This document shows positions 12,401-22,996 of a stretch of 64,000 bases of DNA, piece by piece. Source of the DNA: Bursaphelenchus xylophilus (taxonomy: Eukaryota; Nematoda; Chromadorea; Rhabditida; Aphelenchoididae); assembly GCA_904066235.2 (NCBI GenBank), contig CAJFCV020000001.1, positions 7,874,001-7,938,000 on the forward strand, written 5' to 3'. How positions within the stretch are numbered: position 1 is the first letter of the stretch; each line of letters starts with the position of its first letter. The notes beneath the pieces were generated by a model. The model was not told where the DNA came from. It searched no databases and saw only the letters and a list, made by a program, of their open reading frames with translations. The position numbers were made by a program, and so were the translations under genes.

Positions 12401-14792
12401 CCTACAAATCAAGTCGGGTTTCGTGGCCAGAAACCGCCATTTCTTGTCTGTTAGGCCTAGACAAGAAATGCGCAATTCTTGTCTGAACAGAGAAAAAAAT
12501 CTTCACGGGGAGAGACTAGAACTCTGGCCACGAAACCCGGTTTGATTTGTATGTCACCATCCGTATATCTTTGCTGAGCGCCAAGAAATCGACAAAAAGT
12601 TTCCGCGGAATTTCTTGAGACATCCTATACATATCAGGTTACTATGTAGTACCATAAAGAGAAAACATGAGCATGAGTTTCGAAATCAGCACCTTCGAAA
12701 CTAAATCAATTGCGAAAAAGCCCAAAAAATTACTGCTTTGAAGTACCATTTCAGAAAAAGGTAACAGTCACTGAGGTGCTTGGCCATGTGCTTGGCAAGC
12801 GATTTTATGTTCAAAAGGACGGCTTCTCGCGCCTTTGGGTTATAATCGGCCTTTTATTCGTCTTTGGGTCATCTTTTTCGATTTACTTCCTTAATTAAAA
12901 AGATTCATGTCACAAATAGTCAGTTGTCAGAAATATTTTGACTTTTTTTCTGAAACCGTTGTATCCACACCCTTATGTGAAGGCTGCAGGTGTCTGAATA
13001 CGAATTGAAACTGACATAGAGAGCTCAGTAATCGTTTCAGCCAGTCGGTAAAATAGATAAACCGCCAATGATTCAAGCCAAATAAGACTGACCTTGGGGG
13101 AGCTCTGTTATCAAGAACAAGGCGACGATCATGGTGAGCATGGCAGTTGTCCTTTCGGCTTGAGTCTTTCCGGTGCTCGCACTTGTTTTTCCACAATTAC
13201 TGCCACTTGCACTTCCACTATTGTTGGCACATAGACGAGATCGTCGTTCTCGGGCTTCCACCAACATCCTCACCAGTAATGTCATAAACACCGTCAACAA
13301 GAGACAGGGAATCAGCTTCAACATTATCCCTGTAATGTTTGGGAAGGTGAAAAATGTATTCAACTTACCAGCCACCCAGAAACTAAATCTTTCCCAAGAA
13401 CAATTCCAGAAGACGGGCTGCCCGATTGTGTACGAGTTTATGAGTTCATCTTCTTTGTAAAACTTGGCATAAGTGGATCCATTCTTGAGGCAATGATGAG
13501 GTACTTCTGCAGGTCCCTTGTCCTCAATCTCGTATCTCAACATATTTGGGGCAGCGCCCACCAACGAGAAGAGGAGAGCCAAGAACACCGAGATTATGGC
13601 CGATCGGTAGTTGTTCCATCGGCTTGACCCCGTGTTGGAGCTATCTCTTAGCACAAAGAACCGAAGAACAGCCATGTTCACGGTCAGCCAAAGGCTGGCC
13701 GAATGAACAAAGACCGAGAGCAGGGCGTAGACCAAGGTAAAGACCACCCAGCCATAGGTGTAGTAGATGGGATTACAATCTTCCACCTGCAATTCATTTT
13801 TAATGAACTTTTATGTTTTGTTTTTTAGCATGACATCTCTATTCGGAGTGAGTATAAGAACCGAAGATGAGTGAATTCAATGCCCCGGGGGCTCCCATGT
13901 ATAGTAATCCCCAATTCCATTACCACTCCCTAATTAGCAACTTACTTGCTTGAAGACGAAGTACGAGGCCATTAGTGTCATGTCACAAATGGCTATAGCG
14001 ACCAGAAACACATTAAAAGGATTCCTCCGCATCGCCGGTCGCATCAGAACAACGACGATGCAGATGTTGGAAAGGACCCCGAGGATACAAAGGAACTTGT
14101 AGATGAGAACATGGAACTGGTTGTAGAAGGAGAGGACGGGTTGGAGAAGCTGAAAGATTGTGTTCTGATTATGTCTGATATCCCTTCTTCAAGACACTCA
14201 TTCGGCTACTTGAAGAATATTTTCCGCTTTTCAATTCGATGGGATTTCTGAAGCGTGTTTCCGTCCCTTAAAGAAGGGAAGTGCGGCTTGTAACCTGTGC
14301 GTCCATTTTATGTAACTCGACGTCATCGACAGCGGGACCGCCTCGGGGTATGCAATTAGAAGCCCAGATGAAGCTGATTATATTGGGAAGAAAGGGACCA
14401 CGGCCTTTCATTAACTTGCCCTCGAGGGTATTTTAGTCCGCCCAAATATAAATCCACCAAAACTTTATCCCCGCAAGGCGCCCGAAGAAACGGTCAGCGC
14501 AATCTCGGCACAGAAATGAATCAAACAAAGTGATCGTGATAAAGTGCGCGTTTATTGGAAACAAGGCAGAATTATATAAGTATATATTTCATTTTTGTGC
14601 ATTCTCGGGATGTTCTTTCTTTTCCGATGATACAAAAAAAATGATTAGATCTTTAAAAACCCCTGGAATTGCTTAAAAAAGTTGGAAGAAAGTAGAATTA
14701 CTGTAAATGAAAGGGAAACTGACCTCTTCATACCGGATGATGGCCTGCTCGATCTTGTCTGGAGTCAGGTCCTTGCAAGTCCCCATGCCCAT
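9439..14792 (-). CDS. DMSR-like (myosuppressin/FMRFamide-type) peptide GPCR
   Basis: Rhodopsin-class neuropeptide receptor, expected in the plasma membrane of neurons or muscle. Exons 14724-14792, 13946-14149, 13370-13786, 13093-13329 and 9439-9812 join in frame. TM1 is in LCILGVLSNICIVVVL, TM2 in NPFNVFLVAIAICDMT, TM5 in IMLKLIPCLLLTVFMTLLV. TM6 is TTAMLTMIVALFLITELPQG, whose LITELPQG is the hallmark of the DMSR/myosuppressin-receptor group. TM7 is LNSSVNFILYSTM in place of NPxxY. TM3 ends NMAVLRFF, without a canonical DRY. The N-terminal exon (MGMGTCKDLTPDK) is short and has no signal peptide. TM6 and TM7 are separated by a 3,280-bp intron packed with foldback repeats (10.2-12.7 kb). Family call is strong; the exact paralogue is not determined. 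Confidence 0.88.
11059..12218. repeat. Near-perfect 340-bp inverted repeat with a ~480-bp loop
   Basis: The arm at 11059-11398 is the reverse complement of 11879-12218 with, as far as I can read by eye, only isolated differences. For example, GACCGGGGGCATCCTACTAG on the left matches CTAGTAGGATGCCCCCGGTC on the right. Arm sequence also includes several TACTGTAA motifs. The loop (11399-11878) holds a tRNA-like remnant. The structure fits a foldback DNA transposon or a recently formed palindrome. Confidence 0.9.
11751..11826 (-). other. tRNA-like remnant (tRNA pseudogene or tRNA-derived repeat head)
   Basis: On the minus strand an A-box-like TGGTATAGTGG is followed about 35 bases later by a B-box match, GGTTCGATTCC. 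A TTTTCGT/ACGAAAA pair could form an acceptor end. The T-stem has two mismatched pairs and the anticodon stem does not pair, so this is not a functional tRNA. A candidate TGT loop hints at a Thr origin, but that is weak. Confidence 0.45.
12388..12575. mobile_element. Small palindromic MITE nested in the right arm of the foldback
   Basis: The left end GGATATAAGGATGGTGAC and the right end GTCACCATCCGTATATC are inverted copies. The inner GGGTTTCGTGGCCAGA is mirrored by TCTGGCCACGAAACCC. Removing this block restores collinearity with the outer left arm around GGCGCTCAG, which shows that it is a later insertion. Confidence 0.7.
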
Positions 14793-17700
14793 TCATTCAT
14801 CTGCTCATCTAAATCTTCCAAAAATATCAAGTATAAGGTCAGCCCATGATTGGGTCATCGAGCGACACATAATTAAATGGAAATGGAAGAGAAGAGGGCT
14901 TACAAACTCGGCTCGGACCCTCAGGCATTGGAATCAAAGCCGGCCTTTACAACTCTATTTATTCACTTCTGAATAAGGTCGTGGGACAGTTGTCGGTCGA
15001 GAAACAAACGTCCTAATTATGACACAACTGTCCGTCTTAAGCGAGTGTTAAGGGGACGGCCCGATCTCTAAACGGCCTGAGGCGGAAATCGTGAAACAAA
15101 TGTCTGGGTGTAATTTGAATAACCTCACATGATATGAACTAATATACAGGAAAAATAACCGCGCCATTATTAGTCCGTTCGTAAAGTCGCTGGAATGATT
15201 TCGACGACGTGCACTGTGCAAGAAAAGTTTGGGTGCACCTATTGCACGGCGCAAAAAGCCGAAAATTGCACAGTGCAAAGTGAACTTTTGTTTTCGCAGA
15301 GTGCATGTTTGCGAACGGACGACTATTGTCATTGAGTAGCTAAGGACCATCAAAAAACGAATCCTCACAAACAAATGAGTAAGTTTAGTGCTTTCGAAAA
15401 TTATCAAAACGCGGTGACGAATGAGGAAATGACAGATGGACAGAAACAGAAGGCAAAAATGATCCGTTGGATATGTTGTCCAAGAAGAAATGATTGATCC
15501 GAAAGAGAAAGGCAACAAAATAACAAGAAATGGCAAGGTCACCAACGGAGTTCGGCTTCGAGCCCGGTGAAGTTAATACGGTATCAGCACGCGTTGGAGT
15601 GCACATGTGTAAATTTATATTTCATGCACTATACGAAGACCCGAATGAAACAAAATGGAGAATCGGCGGGGACCTGGCGGAGGAGGATCCCAAGTCGTAT
15701 GTTTTGTATACCTGGTTCTGGTGGTTTACCAAAGACAGTCCTCAATATGAAGATGGAATTACCGTTCGGACTTGAGTTGCCCCGCCAGTCCTCGATACGA
15801 AGACAAAGTGTATAGTGACCACAAAAAATAATAGGTAAATGAATTACTGCAATAGTACCACACTTACAAATAATGTTCACAATGTATCCCAACAATCTGG
15901 AATTTGCTGGGCTCCGATTGTCGCCATATGGGCGATTTACAAAATAAGGAAAAGAGGAGGGTAAGTTACGTTGAAAACACATTAAGAGAAACGATTTGGT
16001 AAATCAGACAGTTAGCCATTAAGAAAGAAATTAACGTTGAGATTATTTTGATCTTTTTCAAAAATGGTGACCAAAGGCATCCAAAAGGAAAAGAAATTAT
16101 GTCCTTAACTTCCGATTCTGAAAGTCCTTCCGATTCTGGATCCTACAATATAACAAAGGGCTGACGTTTTATAAAATGCTTCCGGCTTTCTAAATAAACA
16201 TTCCGAAGATCTTCAGATACGAAATGTTGTAATCCAGATTGGAGGCCCTTCCATCTCCCGTAAACATAATTACCGTAACCACTCAACGACTGTCAGATGT
16301 CTCCGCGAGCCATAAAAACGATGAGTTATCTCCAAATTATGAGACAAACCCCGAGGCCCTTTCCTTTCGAGGTTTGGGGGATGGCTGAAGCAAGGGCCCA
16401 ATCCAGCCGCGACAACCAACAAAGATGCCCTGAGGCAAGGCTTAGCTGGGAAAGTTTGGGACCGTGAACACGGTGGCCTAAGGCAATGCGGGGACTTTTT
16501 GGAAACTTGACTTGGAGGAACATAAGCCCGCCCCCCCCCCCCCTTTTTTTGGGATAGCCGCTGGTCTGCGTTTGACGGATTTTCCTTCTCGTTCTCGCCT
16601 TTTCCCTTCCCTTAAATACTAAAGAGGATGGCCTAGAAACAAGATTCGCTTTTGAATATTTCCTTTCATCTCCTTTTCGAATGACGGATATATTTCTCTC
16701 ATCATCGGCCGTCCGTTTATTGTTTTGCTCAGTAATCTCCTTCCGCGAGTAAATACCTGCAATTTCTACGAAGCTGTCTTCTACGGCCATTACTGGACAA
16801 GTCCATAAATACAAGAACTCGCTTTAAGCAAGCTGGTAAAATTTGAAATAAAGATTCTTAGACAGCCATGTGATTGGTGCCCCCCCCCCCTCCCCCATTA
16901 CCCCCACTTTGTAGTCATCATTTAGTTTGCAGCCCCACGAATACTACATAGTAATCAACCAAAGGAAGGGTTACGAGGTCAGCAGCATGTGTAATTACTT
17001 GTTCAAAATGATGGTAAACAAGTCGATCTACCATAAAAGACTAGCCGCTGTTCCCGCACTGTCTTTTTGTCAATGCCCTCAGGGCACAAAAAGCCAATTA
17101 TGGTTGAGAATAAAGCTGTCGTGAACCGCGCTTAAACGCCGTCCAAATATTCTATTCAAACATACGAATTCATGAAGACGGACATCTCTGAAGGCCTTCA
17201 GGTGGTTTATCCAAACAAATAAACAATTATCAACAGATTGAGATAGGACGATGGTTACGAACACTAAAGGAGGGACGGTTGATCTACCTGTTTGGATAAT
17301 TGTTGCTTGCCTTTTTACCCGTTGGATTTAATTATTGAAAACAACCGTAATTTTATATCCCCATGTCGGCCTTCTGCCCTCCTTTTAGCACACTTCCAAC
17401 AACTTTTAAGAGGAAAAATAAAAAATTTACAACATGAGTATGGCCGAGCATAAACATCACACATGGCATGCTGATTGGATTCAGAGGAAAGGATTTGTTT
17501 TTGGGAGGCATGACCCCTTACGTAATACAATAATGAACATAATACAATAACAAAGGTCAAAAATCCTTTTAAAATCACTGAACATTTCAAAGATTGGACA
17601 CTTGATGTAACCTCCTCGAAGCAATTCTTGTCATCATGAAACAACAGACTCCTCTTGGAAACTTCAACTCTTTTGTGGAAGTTTTAAGGCTCCCAGAACT

Positions 17701-18334
17701 CTTTTAATAAAGCTAATGGACCAGACAAGTTCCACTGCCCTTAAATGAAGGCCTTAAGACGGACTTGGCATCTTCCAGGATGTTAAAATAGTCCGACTCC
17801 TGACACTTAAAACTCCGAAATCGGAGCCGTCTTCTAATTAAAGGGAATTTGAAGCCCCGAAGTTGGGGAGACAAAACCCGGCACCGGAATTTCTCCAATT
17901 ACAAGCTGATAGTTGCACATTTTTGAGTTGATCCCCGTTTTCTTTTGCAATTGAGAAAGAGAAATAATTCGGAAGTCGTTATCGGCCGGAATTGACACCA
18001 TTTGTGTCGATTTAGGTGTGAAACCAGATTCTTTTTGGTTAATGAAACTTGGATATAAAAATTGAAGTGTTATCACAGATGCCGGATCATAAACACTTGC
18101 TTATTCTTTGTGCCAAAAGTTAAAAAAAGAAACAAATCTCATTAATCAAACTGTTTTCTGAGTGTCGGATAACATGCCTCTAATCCATTTATCAGCCTCT
18201 CCCTTCCCAGACCGGGCTGATTTCTTCTTTTTCATTTAAATGCAAATCCGCGATAACTCCCTGAAGCAATAATAAATACTCGGGAGGCCGATCATCGAAT
18301 ATAAATTCTCTGGTGGCGGAGAAGCGACTCCCTG
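14793..18334. other. Long region without a supported gene
   Basis: No open frame here shows a recognisable domain. Candidate frames at 15530-15775 (plus), 15629-15982 (minus), 16326-16814 (minus) and 17834-18076 (minus) overlap one another and look like chance. Poly-C tracts lie at about 16530-16543 and 16880-16898. The left part presumably carries the DMSR-like receptor promoter. A copy of the short TTGCACAGTGCAAAGTG repeat lies near 15270; it also occurs inside the MITE at 30211-30436. Confidence 0.4.
17350..17644 (-). CDS. Possible small secreted or membrane peptide (uncertain)
   Basis: The frame begins MFHDDKNCFEEV and contains a hydrophobic stretch (GFLTFVIVLCSLLYYV) followed by a short region with two Cys (CDVYARPYSC). 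If a GTAAAT donor and a weak TTAAAAG acceptor are used, the protein would end soon after as FVGSVLKGGQKADMGI. I see no family match. The acceptor is poor and the start is not near a good splice or trans-splice site, so this may be chance. Confidence 0.2.
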
Positions 18335-18629
18335 ATGCTTTGGTTCTTGTTGGTGGGATATGTGCCTGGAATGATGGCCAGTCTTTTGTATGTGGACAGT
18401 GATTCGAAGTGTGTCAGAGAACTATGCCCTGGGGCAGATTACTTTCATTATTACAACTGCAACGGAAGCAGATGTGATTTCCATCTTCAGGTATCATATT
18501 TTTTAGAATTGCGATTAATTATTATTTCAGCCGTGGTTGTTTGCAGTGGTTGCATTAATTGTAATATCATTCCTACTGTCAGTTGTGTGCACATTACTGA
18601 ACTGCATTTGTTGCACAGACAGACGCTGA
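18335..18629 (+). CDS. Small signal-peptide plus single-TM, Cys-containing protein
   Basis: Two exons, 18335-18490 and 18531-18629, are separated by a 40-bp intron (GTATCA to TTTCAG) and join in frame. The product is about 84 residues. It has an N-terminal signal-like segment (MLWFLLVGYVPGMMASLLYV), a ~30-residue ectodomain with four Cys (KCVRELC, YNCNGSRC), one transmembrane helix (LFAVVALIVISFLLSVVC) and a short Cys-rich juxtamembrane tail (LNCICCTDRR). The layout resembles small nematode Cys-rich or shisa-like single-pass proteins, but I cannot assign a family. The tail Cys are plausible palmitoylation sites. It converges on the WD40 gene, whose stop is 145 bp away. Confidence 0.6.
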
Positions 18630-18773
18630 AGCCATGCCAATCACAATCTGATGCGGGTCTCTTACCATCTTTGGAACACAAATTATTACGACAATCTTTC
18701 GGCATATGAAAATAATTAATTCTCGTTTATAATGCAATTTATTCTTTTGGAAATTAAATTAACAATGATGCAA

Positions 18774-20939
18774 TTAATATTCGCCAGGACTGTGGTCAGT
18801 TAGAGGAGATCTGGGTTCGTTGTTATTGGGTGGAGGAGAAGAGCCGGGCTCCGGGCCTGATTCAGGGAGGTCCCCCTCATTGGTGAGGTCGGCGGTGGTG
18901 TCGATGCACTCGTCGAATATCTTCCGCAATTCCTCTTCGGTCTTGGTCTTTCCTCTCTCTTGAACAGGGGATTTGAGTTGATTATTTCCTTCTTCTTCGT
19001 CATCTGTGGCCCACAATTGATTGGCCAAGTCTTCATTGGTGTCATCGCCAGATCTTTGGCCCCCTCCATCAGGCTCGACGATCTCACTGATCTCTTCTTC
19101 AGCCGAACGATCCCCATTTGGAAGAACTGGACTCTTGGGGACATCGCTTTCGTCTTCGTAATTCCGAGGAGCATCAGAATCACTGTCAGAGATGTCGACT
19201 CCAGCCATTTCAGCCAGAGTCTGGTCCCCTTCCCCTTGACCCAGGTTCTCATTTTCATCCTGCATATCTTGCAGTTCCTGTAGATATTGTTCATCACTGG
19301 GATCAAGTTCAGGTTCCACGAATTCGACTCCCTCTTTCTGGGCTGCTTCTCGGAGTAGATCCATCTGCATTTTCCTGTCCATTAATCTCTGTTGTCGTTC
19401 CCTTTCTTCTCTGATTGCTCTCAACTCCTCTTCTTCTTCCTGTTGTTTCAAGGCCATCTCATCTTCAAATTCGGCAAATATCTCCCTCAGTTTGGCGTTA
19501 GGGTCCAGCTTGTGTTTAATAAATATTAACGCCTCTTCTTCGTCGTTATATACACCCATCTGTTTTCTCAACGCTTGCGCATCAAACACGGTGAATCCCT
19601 GTAAAAATACTCACATTTATTTATATTAACTTACCTGCAATAACCAAAAATTGTGACTAAAATCATCGAAAGGAATGAAATACTGTTCTTCGTTGAACTC
19701 TCCGTATTCTGGAACCGTGTATACATAAGTGTTTCCTTCGTCGGTGGAGACTCCAAGATGAAGACCATCCGGGGAGAAACAAAGCGAGCATACCTGCAAA
19801 AAGAAATTAATAAAATGATTGTGACCCTACAGCTTCATTCTCATACTGGAATCTGTGCACAACTTCATCTCGTCCCAATTCCCAGATACAAACAGTGCTG
19901 TCGTCAGAAGTCGTCGCAAATCTTTCGCCATTTGATGCCGAACATAAAGCAATTTTATTTACAGATCCTTCGTGTGCGCAATAAGAACGTATCTTACTCC
20001 AGGTCGTTTCCGGTCCCAAATCCTCCCTAAAGCAGATATAAATTCACCAGAACCATTTACCAAGAATATAATTGGACTGCTCCGCGTTCCTCGGCCACTA
20101 AAAGTTGGTTGTCGGCAACAAATGCAATATCAGTAACACAACTAAAGCAACATTCGGTGGTTGAGATCAAGGTGAGGGTGTCACCGTCGTGTAGATGGAC
20201 GGAGCCTTTGTCATCGCCAAAGGCAATAATACGACCATTTGAACTCTAAACATGTAAAATAAACCCTTGGAATTACATACCACAGTTAAGCAGGTAGGAA
20301 TCGCATTCTCCGCGGTATCAACCACCAAAATTGGGTCTCCGTGAACTGAATAATGACCTAATTTCCCGTCGGATGTACCTAAAAAATAAACCTTCCACAT
20401 ATTAAAGATAACACACCATATAAAATCAACTCTCGTTCAGACAGATAACGAGAGAATAAGGCATTTGGAACTTCTATCCTCTTTAAGCTCAGTTGCTCCG
20501 TTCCTTCATCGTACGCCATTTGATAGATCGATGAAAAAGCAGTTGTTGCCAGAATAGCTGAGAAAAGTTCTTTTGCAAATTAGTACTTACTCAACTCATC
20601 GCCCCATCCATTTACCGAAACATCAAGCAAGGGACCATCAAAAGGTTCAATCGTTTTATTAAGTCCCATTTGGAAACTGTTATCATAATCCAGTCTAAAA
20701 AATATCAAAAAACCATTTGGCGACCCACATTGCCCATACTTGCATGGCATCATGTTTAAATGTAAGCATACCATGAAGGCCAGTCCTTGTGTCCCGAAGA
20801 AAGGCGGTCTGGATTACATATTTCCTTTCAGATCCGGTAGCTAAAATTTAAATATAATTTACCAATTGGAAAATAAAACTAACCATTCGTTCCTTTAAAT
20901 ACAAGTTTATAACTCTTGTCTAGTATCATCCTGTCAAAA
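18774..20939 (-). CDS. WD40-repeat protein with long acidic coiled-coil C-terminus
   Basis: I do not recognise the orthologue. The start is MILDKSYKLVFKGTN at 20939. Exons follow at about 20740-20840 and 20591-20694, then several down to a long last exon at 18774-19595. The N-terminal two thirds has WD-type blades, for example NGRIIAFGDDKGSVHLHDG, GERFATTSDDSTVCIWELGR and FSPDGLHLGVSTDEGNTYVY. The last exon is a Glu/Lys/Arg coiled coil (IFAEFEDEMALKQQEEEEEL) followed by an Asp/Glu/Ser-rich, probably disordered tail with proline near the end. A scaffold role is plausible, but that is inference. It is head to head with spartin, with 296 bp between start codons. Confidence 0.8.
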
Positions 20940-21235
20940 CTTATGGTAGTCAGATTCCGTATTTTATACTTTTTTCTCTCAAATATTCTCAAGCTGCGGC
21001 CGACTCTCCACAAAGTTGGACATTTTATACCATCGCATTGTATAAAATAGAAAAATAAAGCAAAACATCGATGTCTGAAACAATGCTTGATTGAGCTTGA
21101 ATACTAAATTAGAAAAACATTAAAGTGCGTCCGACACTTTTGGAGGTTTCGTAACAACTTTAAACGTGAGTCAGCTACTTTAAATTGCATTCTTACTCTC
21201 TCTTTCTACCCTTTTTGTGAGATTTGATTCGAGCT
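20940..21235. promoter_or_regulatory. Shared intergenic region between the WD40 gene and spartin
   Basis: The two genes diverge from this 296-bp interval, so both promoters should be here or very close. It contains a CT-rich tract (about 21191-21213) shortly before the spartin ATG. No specific factor site can be claimed from the sequence alone. Confidence 0.45.
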
Positions 21236-22969
21236 ATGAGTTCTTCCGAAACATTATTAAATGAAGCTTTGGCCTATTCGCAACAAGGTCTAATTTATCT
21301 TGATGAGGGAAACCAGGTAAGATCCCTTTGGGGATTATATTTTTTCATTAGGATGGAGCCAAGGCCATGCTCTCAATGGCTGAAAAAATACTCTCGATGA
21401 TTGATGACACAAGCAAAGAAAATGAACGATATGATACCACATTGAATGTTGTAAATGCACTAAAAGAAAAGATAGGCTCTGACGTCTCCCTCAAACATAA
21501 TGTGTCATGCGACTTCACAGAAACGCTAGATGCCGAGCTTCTCTTTTGGCTACCTGATGGCGTTCAATTGGTGACAATTAAAGTATGCCATTAACATAAG
21601 TTATAGCGTTTTTTAAGGGCGAAGAGACGGCCGCAGCTCCCTCTCCCCCAACCTCGTTAGCCATCTTCAGAGTAGAGTCTCCGCAGAAACAAAGCAAGAT
21701 GTACCCAGATCTTAATGATTCAGTTCCACAAGCCATAATCCAAATTGGTCCTTGGGCATACCCCCTTATTCCGGATCAAAGCATCATCATGAAGAATGAA
21801 CTTGGAGTTTATGTTGTCCCAAACCCTACCGATGAACTTCCTGGTACGTTTCTACAGGGCGTCTCAAGAATTGTGCTCTTTTTCATGTTCTGCAGTTTGA
21901 CCTGCATTTTTAACTACCCCTTTCATTCGAAGGCATACGCCGAGGACTCCGCCGAACCAATAAAAAAGTTACTTTTTCACACAAAACCGCCAAACTACAA
22001 AAACAATGCCTGAAAAAATCTTGGGTTTAACTGTAAAACAAAAAAATTTACTCGCCGATGAAAACGGGCAAAATTCTTGAGACACGGTGTAGAATTTTCG
22101 TCAATAAAAATTTAAGTCATCCGCTTACAGATATGTGTGTTGGAATTATTTTGCCACGGGATTTGAAGGAGAGTTTGGAAAGGGATCTCGTCAAAGTGTT
22201 ACAAGTGTATGCTACTGTCAGAGAAAGCGACGTTGTAAGCCAAATGACGCAGGAAAAGAGGGAGCGGACTAGTGAAAAGATAGCGGCATTCCTTCAGCAA
22301 AGTGGAGAGAAATTCGCCCTCAAGGTTCAGAAAGTTTCGATCTCAGCGGGAACATTAATAAACGATCAAGGGGAGAAGATGAGAGCAGGGATGACTCCAA
22401 CGGAACGCCCCGTCAACATGAACCCAGTCATAAAATACGGCGTCTTGGTCGGTTATAAGGGAAGCAAAGCCTTTGCCAAATTGACAAGAGCGATATGTGA
22501 GTGGTTAACAAAACTAAAAGGTTCCTTTACAGTGGACAAAGTCGGAGAAGTTGGAGTCAATATCGGCCGAAAAGTCGCCAGTGGAATGAAAGGTCACAAT
22601 GAAAAGGGAGCTGGTCGAGTGTTGAGCGGCTCAGCAAATATTATCGGCGGAGGAATAGCTGGTGTCAGTGTGGCTTGGATTGCCCTTGAAGAGGCATCCA
22701 AACAATTGTTCAAGAACTTCTCGGATGAGACCGTTCAAGTCGTTAAAGTTAAGTATGGAGATCAGGCATCCACTACATCACACCAAGCGCTGCATGCGGT
22801 CGGGCACACTACCTTGAGTGCTTTTCAATTATGGGATTTGGGGCCAAGATCAGTGGCCGGACGAATGGTCAGACATGCTGGAATCCAGGTAGTCAGAGAT
22901 CTCGGTTCCGAAACTGACGCTAACAAAAACTCTGCCATACTAAAAATAGGCACCTCCAAAAAAAATTGA
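21236..22969 (+). CDS. Spartin (MIT and senescence-domain protein)
   Basis: Spartin (SPG20 family) acts on endosomes and lipid droplets. Exons 21236-21316, 21352-21582, 21618-21843 and 22131-22969 join in frame. The N-terminus (NEALAYSQQGLIYLDEGN, then AKAMLSMAEKILSMI) is an MIT-like helical hairpin that would bind ESCRT-III. A middle segment (IIQIGPWAYPLIPDQS) leads to the C-terminal senescence domain with repeated Gly-rich helices (GRVLSGSANIIGGGIAGVSV). The domain order is that of the family. The third intron (21844-22130) contains a long open stretch in another frame, but keeping it would break the protein. The start is the first in-frame Met after a CT-rich leader. Confidence 0.9.
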
Positions 22970-22996
22970 TTTCGCTTAATACATACTAATAAAATT

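Larger units (their letters stand above)
10190..12740. repeat. Composite foldback repeat in the DMSR-like receptor intron
   Basis: Partly degenerate outer inverted repeats (about 10.39-10.57 kb against 12.24-12.37 and 12.58-12.61 kb) surround a much better preserved inner pair. The outer left segment contains GTTGGCGCTCAG and GCGGAGAAAAATC, and the outer right segment contains their reverse complements. The region 10.57-11.01 kb looks like an extra insertion in the left arm, and it is related to sequence at 46.92-47.10 kb. Confidence 0.75.

Noticed and set aside
15540..15580. GGCTTCGAGCCCGG resembling a tRNA T-arm
   Set aside because: No acceptor or anticodon structure around it.
19118..19414. 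Plus-strand open frames around 18.96-19.41 kb
   Set aside because: Antisense of the acidic last exon of the WD40 gene.
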